14,756 bases of DNA, taken from the NCBI GenBank assembly GCA_964457455.1, contig CAYWJN010000068.1:1-14756 (forward strand), written 5' to 3'. Each line of letters opens with the position of its first letter. Position 1 is the stretch's first letter. The position numbers and the translations under genes were made by a program. Positions 13,690 to 14,756 of the stretch are shown here, in pieces. The notes beneath the pieces are model-generated. The model made no database searches. It saw only the letters and a program-made list of their open reading frames with translations, and was not told the DNA's origin. This DNA comes from JABMPU01 sp964457455 (GTDB taxonomy: Bacteria > Cloacimonadota > Cloacimonadia > Cloacimonadales > TCS61).

Positions 13690-13804
13690 AGAGTAAAATA
13701 AGAGCTTCCACATTCAGATTGAAAGAAAACGTGGTAGGTACAAAATGTTAGCCACAACTACAAGGTTCAAATAAATAAAAAAAATATTGCCCAATAATAT
13801 AACA

Positions 13805-13839
13805 TTCTAAAAATCTACAAAGAAAATAGAATTTTAGAA
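13805..13839. promoter_or_regulatory. Operator-like 35-bp palindrome ahead of the TetR remnant
   Basis: Seen: TTCTAAAAATCTA (13805-13817) and TAGAATTTTAGAA (13827-13839) are inverted repeats matching at 12 of 13 positions around a nine-base spacer. The palindrome ends 24 bases before the regulator's ATG. TetR proteins typically bind such palindromes at their own promoter, so this is a candidate autoregulatory operator. AT-rich composition makes chance palindromes less rare, which lowers confidence. Confidence 0.4.
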
Positions 13840-13863
13840 ATTGTAAAAAAATTGAGGGTAGAA

Positions 13864-14039
13864 ATGGATAAAAAAAAGAAAATTATTTTAGATGCTGCCG
13901 TAACAACCTTTCGTCATTATGGAATAAAAAAACAACAATCGAAGATATAATAAAAAATTGTGGAATGAAATCTGATTCGATGTATTACCATTTCAAGCAT
14001 AAAGCTAATATACGGACTCAAGTAATTGAATTGGAGTAG
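13864..14039 (+). pseudogene. TetR-family regulator, frameshifted and truncated
   Basis: Seen: GAGGG six bases upstream, then MDKKKKIILDAAVTTFRHYG, the first helix of a TetR DNA-binding domain, before the frame breaks in a run of seven As (13926-13932). Adding one A restores a TetR frame: KKTTIEDIIKNCGMKSDSMY, then YHFKHKANIRTQVIELE, ending at TAG 14037-14039. That contains the recognition helix and the conserved Y-Y-H-F-K. Even when repaired the product is only about 58 residues, with the whole ligand-binding domain missing. So this is a remnant or a sequencing/assembly error in a homopolymer. Slippage at the A7 run could in principle still yield a DNA-binding-only mini-protein. Confidence 0.75.
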
Positions 14040-14045
14040 TGGAAT

Positions 14046-14705
14046 ATGATAAAAGGTAAAATTAAAAAATTGAAATTAACTATTAAACCCAATATAAAAA
14101 CATTATTTCTTGATGAGCCTGATAATGAATTATTGCAAAAGGCTTTATATCTTTTGGACTTAAAAGATGATTCTAAAACAAGTGGTTTTATAAAAGAAAA
14201 AATTAATAAAACAAGAACAAGATGCGTTTTTCGTTTTGACATAAATGGTGACACATATTATTGTAAAAAGTATGTGAATTATAGTTATCTTAAAATGATT
14301 CAGGATTTTTTCAGAGCACCCCGAGCAGTAAGGGCTTTTAAAATATCTCAATTTCTTAATGAAAATAGCATTAAGACTGCTATACCAGTTTTAGCTGTTC
14401 ACAAAAGTTTTGGTAAATCAAGTGTGTTCTTTACTAAGGAATGCAAAGGACATTCTCTTGAAGATTTACTCATTAATGAGATAAGTGAAGTTGAAAAATC
14501 CGAACTGATAATGAAATTGATAAATATGTATAAGTATCTGATAAAATTAAATATTTTTCATCGAGATCTGAATTTTTCAAATTTAATATTATTTAATGAA
14601 GAGTTTGCCTTAATTGATACGGACGATATAAGAAAAATAAATTTTTCCCCATTATTTAATCTATTGATATATTTAGAGAAATTCAATAGAATACTTTTAC
14701 TATGA
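14046..14705 (+). CDS. WaaP/KdkA-like lipopolysaccharide kinase family protein
   Basis: Seen: 219 residues with a small protein-kinase-like fold. N-lobe strand and lysines occur in GDTYYCKKY (K74/K75). FFRAPRAVRAFKISQFL looks like the helix preceding the glutamate-bearing part. The hinge region is SSVFFTKECKGHSLEDLL. The catalytic loop HRDLNFSNLIL has D174 and N179, and the metal-binding ALIDTDD has D191. This HRDLNxxN plus DxD pattern fits the Kdo/heptose kinase group (KdkA, WaaP, InaA), which phosphorylates LPS core sugars at the inner face of the membrane. The substrate cannot be told. The start has GGAG nine bases upstream, within the end of the TetR remnant. It is more AT-rich than the selenium genes. 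Its final codons lie within one arm of a hairpin. Confidence 0.72.
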   Translation: MIKGKIKKLKLTIKPNIKTLFLDEPDNELLQKALYLLDLKDDSKTSGFIKEKINKTRTRCVFRFDINGDTYYCKKYVNYSYLKMIQDFFRAPRAVRAFKISQFLNENSIKTAIPVLAVHKSFGKSSVFFTKECKGHSLEDLLINEISEVEKSELIMKLINMYKYLIKLNIFHRDLNFSNLILFNEEFALIDTDDIRKINFSPLFNLLIYLEKFNRILLL

Positions 14706-14725
14706 CCGGTAAACAGTAAAAGTAT
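14691..14725 (+). terminator. Hairpin overlapping the stop codon of the kinase gene
   Basis: Seen: ATACTTTTACT (14691-14701) and AGTAAAAGTAT (14715-14725), a perfect 11-bp stem with a 13-base loop that holds the stop codon TGA and the palindrome ACCGGT. The following ATTCATTTTAAT is only weakly T-rich. It may be a terminator, or one end of a repeat continuing past the window. Confidence 0.4.
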
Positions 14726-14756
14726 CCATTCATTTTAATATTCATAATATCTTTCA

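Noticed and set aside
13740..13775. Possible hairpin between GTGGTAG and CCACAACTAC
   Set aside because: The arms pair only over four bases with a poor loop; not distinguishable from chance.
1..14756. CRISPR array or tandem-repeat array
   Set aside because: No regularly spaced direct repeats were seen on either strand.

Overview
This AT-rich bacterial window (standard code, with UGA used both as a stop and, in two genes, as a selenocysteine codon) looks like an anaerobic, selenocysteine-using bacterium. The gene style (strong AGGAGG-type ribosome sites, PpiD-like chaperone, sigma-70 with a full region 1.1, low GC) would fit the Cloacimonadota/FCB neighbourhood. That placement is an inference from composition and gene order, not a phylogeny.

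Layout. (1) Positions 1-1422, minus strand: the N-terminal 474 codons of a PpiD/SurA-type membrane-anchored periplasmic prolyl isomerase, cut by the window edge. (2) 1423-1825: divergent intergenic region with two related stem-loops and a small dispersed repeat. (3) 1826-9060, plus strand: an expanded macromolecular-synthesis block, rpsU - yqeY - (terminator) - cvpA - mutS2 - (inverted repeat) - dnaG - rpoD. The classical trio rpsU/dnaG/rpoD, which links translation, replication priming and transcription, is interrupted here by yqeY and the cvpA-mutS2 pair. (4) 9132-9207: a tRNA with anticodon CAU followed by a clear intrinsic terminator. (5) 9283-9860: no ordinary gene. It holds a 270-bp element bounded by 17-bp perfect inverted repeats (MITE or IS relic), then a good promoter and a roughly 190-nt leader with a tiny ORF carrying an in-frame UGA. 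(6) 9861-13590: a selenium-metabolism operon, yedE (membrane selenium/sulfur-compound channel) - a TusA/YedF-like selenoprotein - a cysteine-desulfurase-family enzyme - a DUF3343 Se/S carrier-like protein - selD. Both the TusA-like gene and selD are read through an in-frame UGA, and each has a plausible bSECIS hairpin whose loop begins 18 nt after the UGA. Conventional gene calling would miss the first gene and truncate the second. (7) 13591-14756: a very AT-rich tail with a broken, truncated TetR regulator preceded by a 35-bp palindrome, and a WaaP/KdkA-like small kinase ending in a hairpin.

How the genes work together. The selenium genes form a supply line: entry of a Se/S compound (YedE), mobilisation and carriage of the chalcogen (desulfurase-like enzyme, TusA-like and DUF3343 carriers), and activation to selenophosphate (SelD) for selenocysteine synthesis. 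Two members themselves need selenocysteine, so the pathway feeds back on itself. The yedE leader has the parts of a possible UGA-decoding switch (mini-ORF, in-frame UGA, competing hairpins, sequestered ribosome site). This is the most speculative but most interesting item. selA, selB and selC are not in the window.
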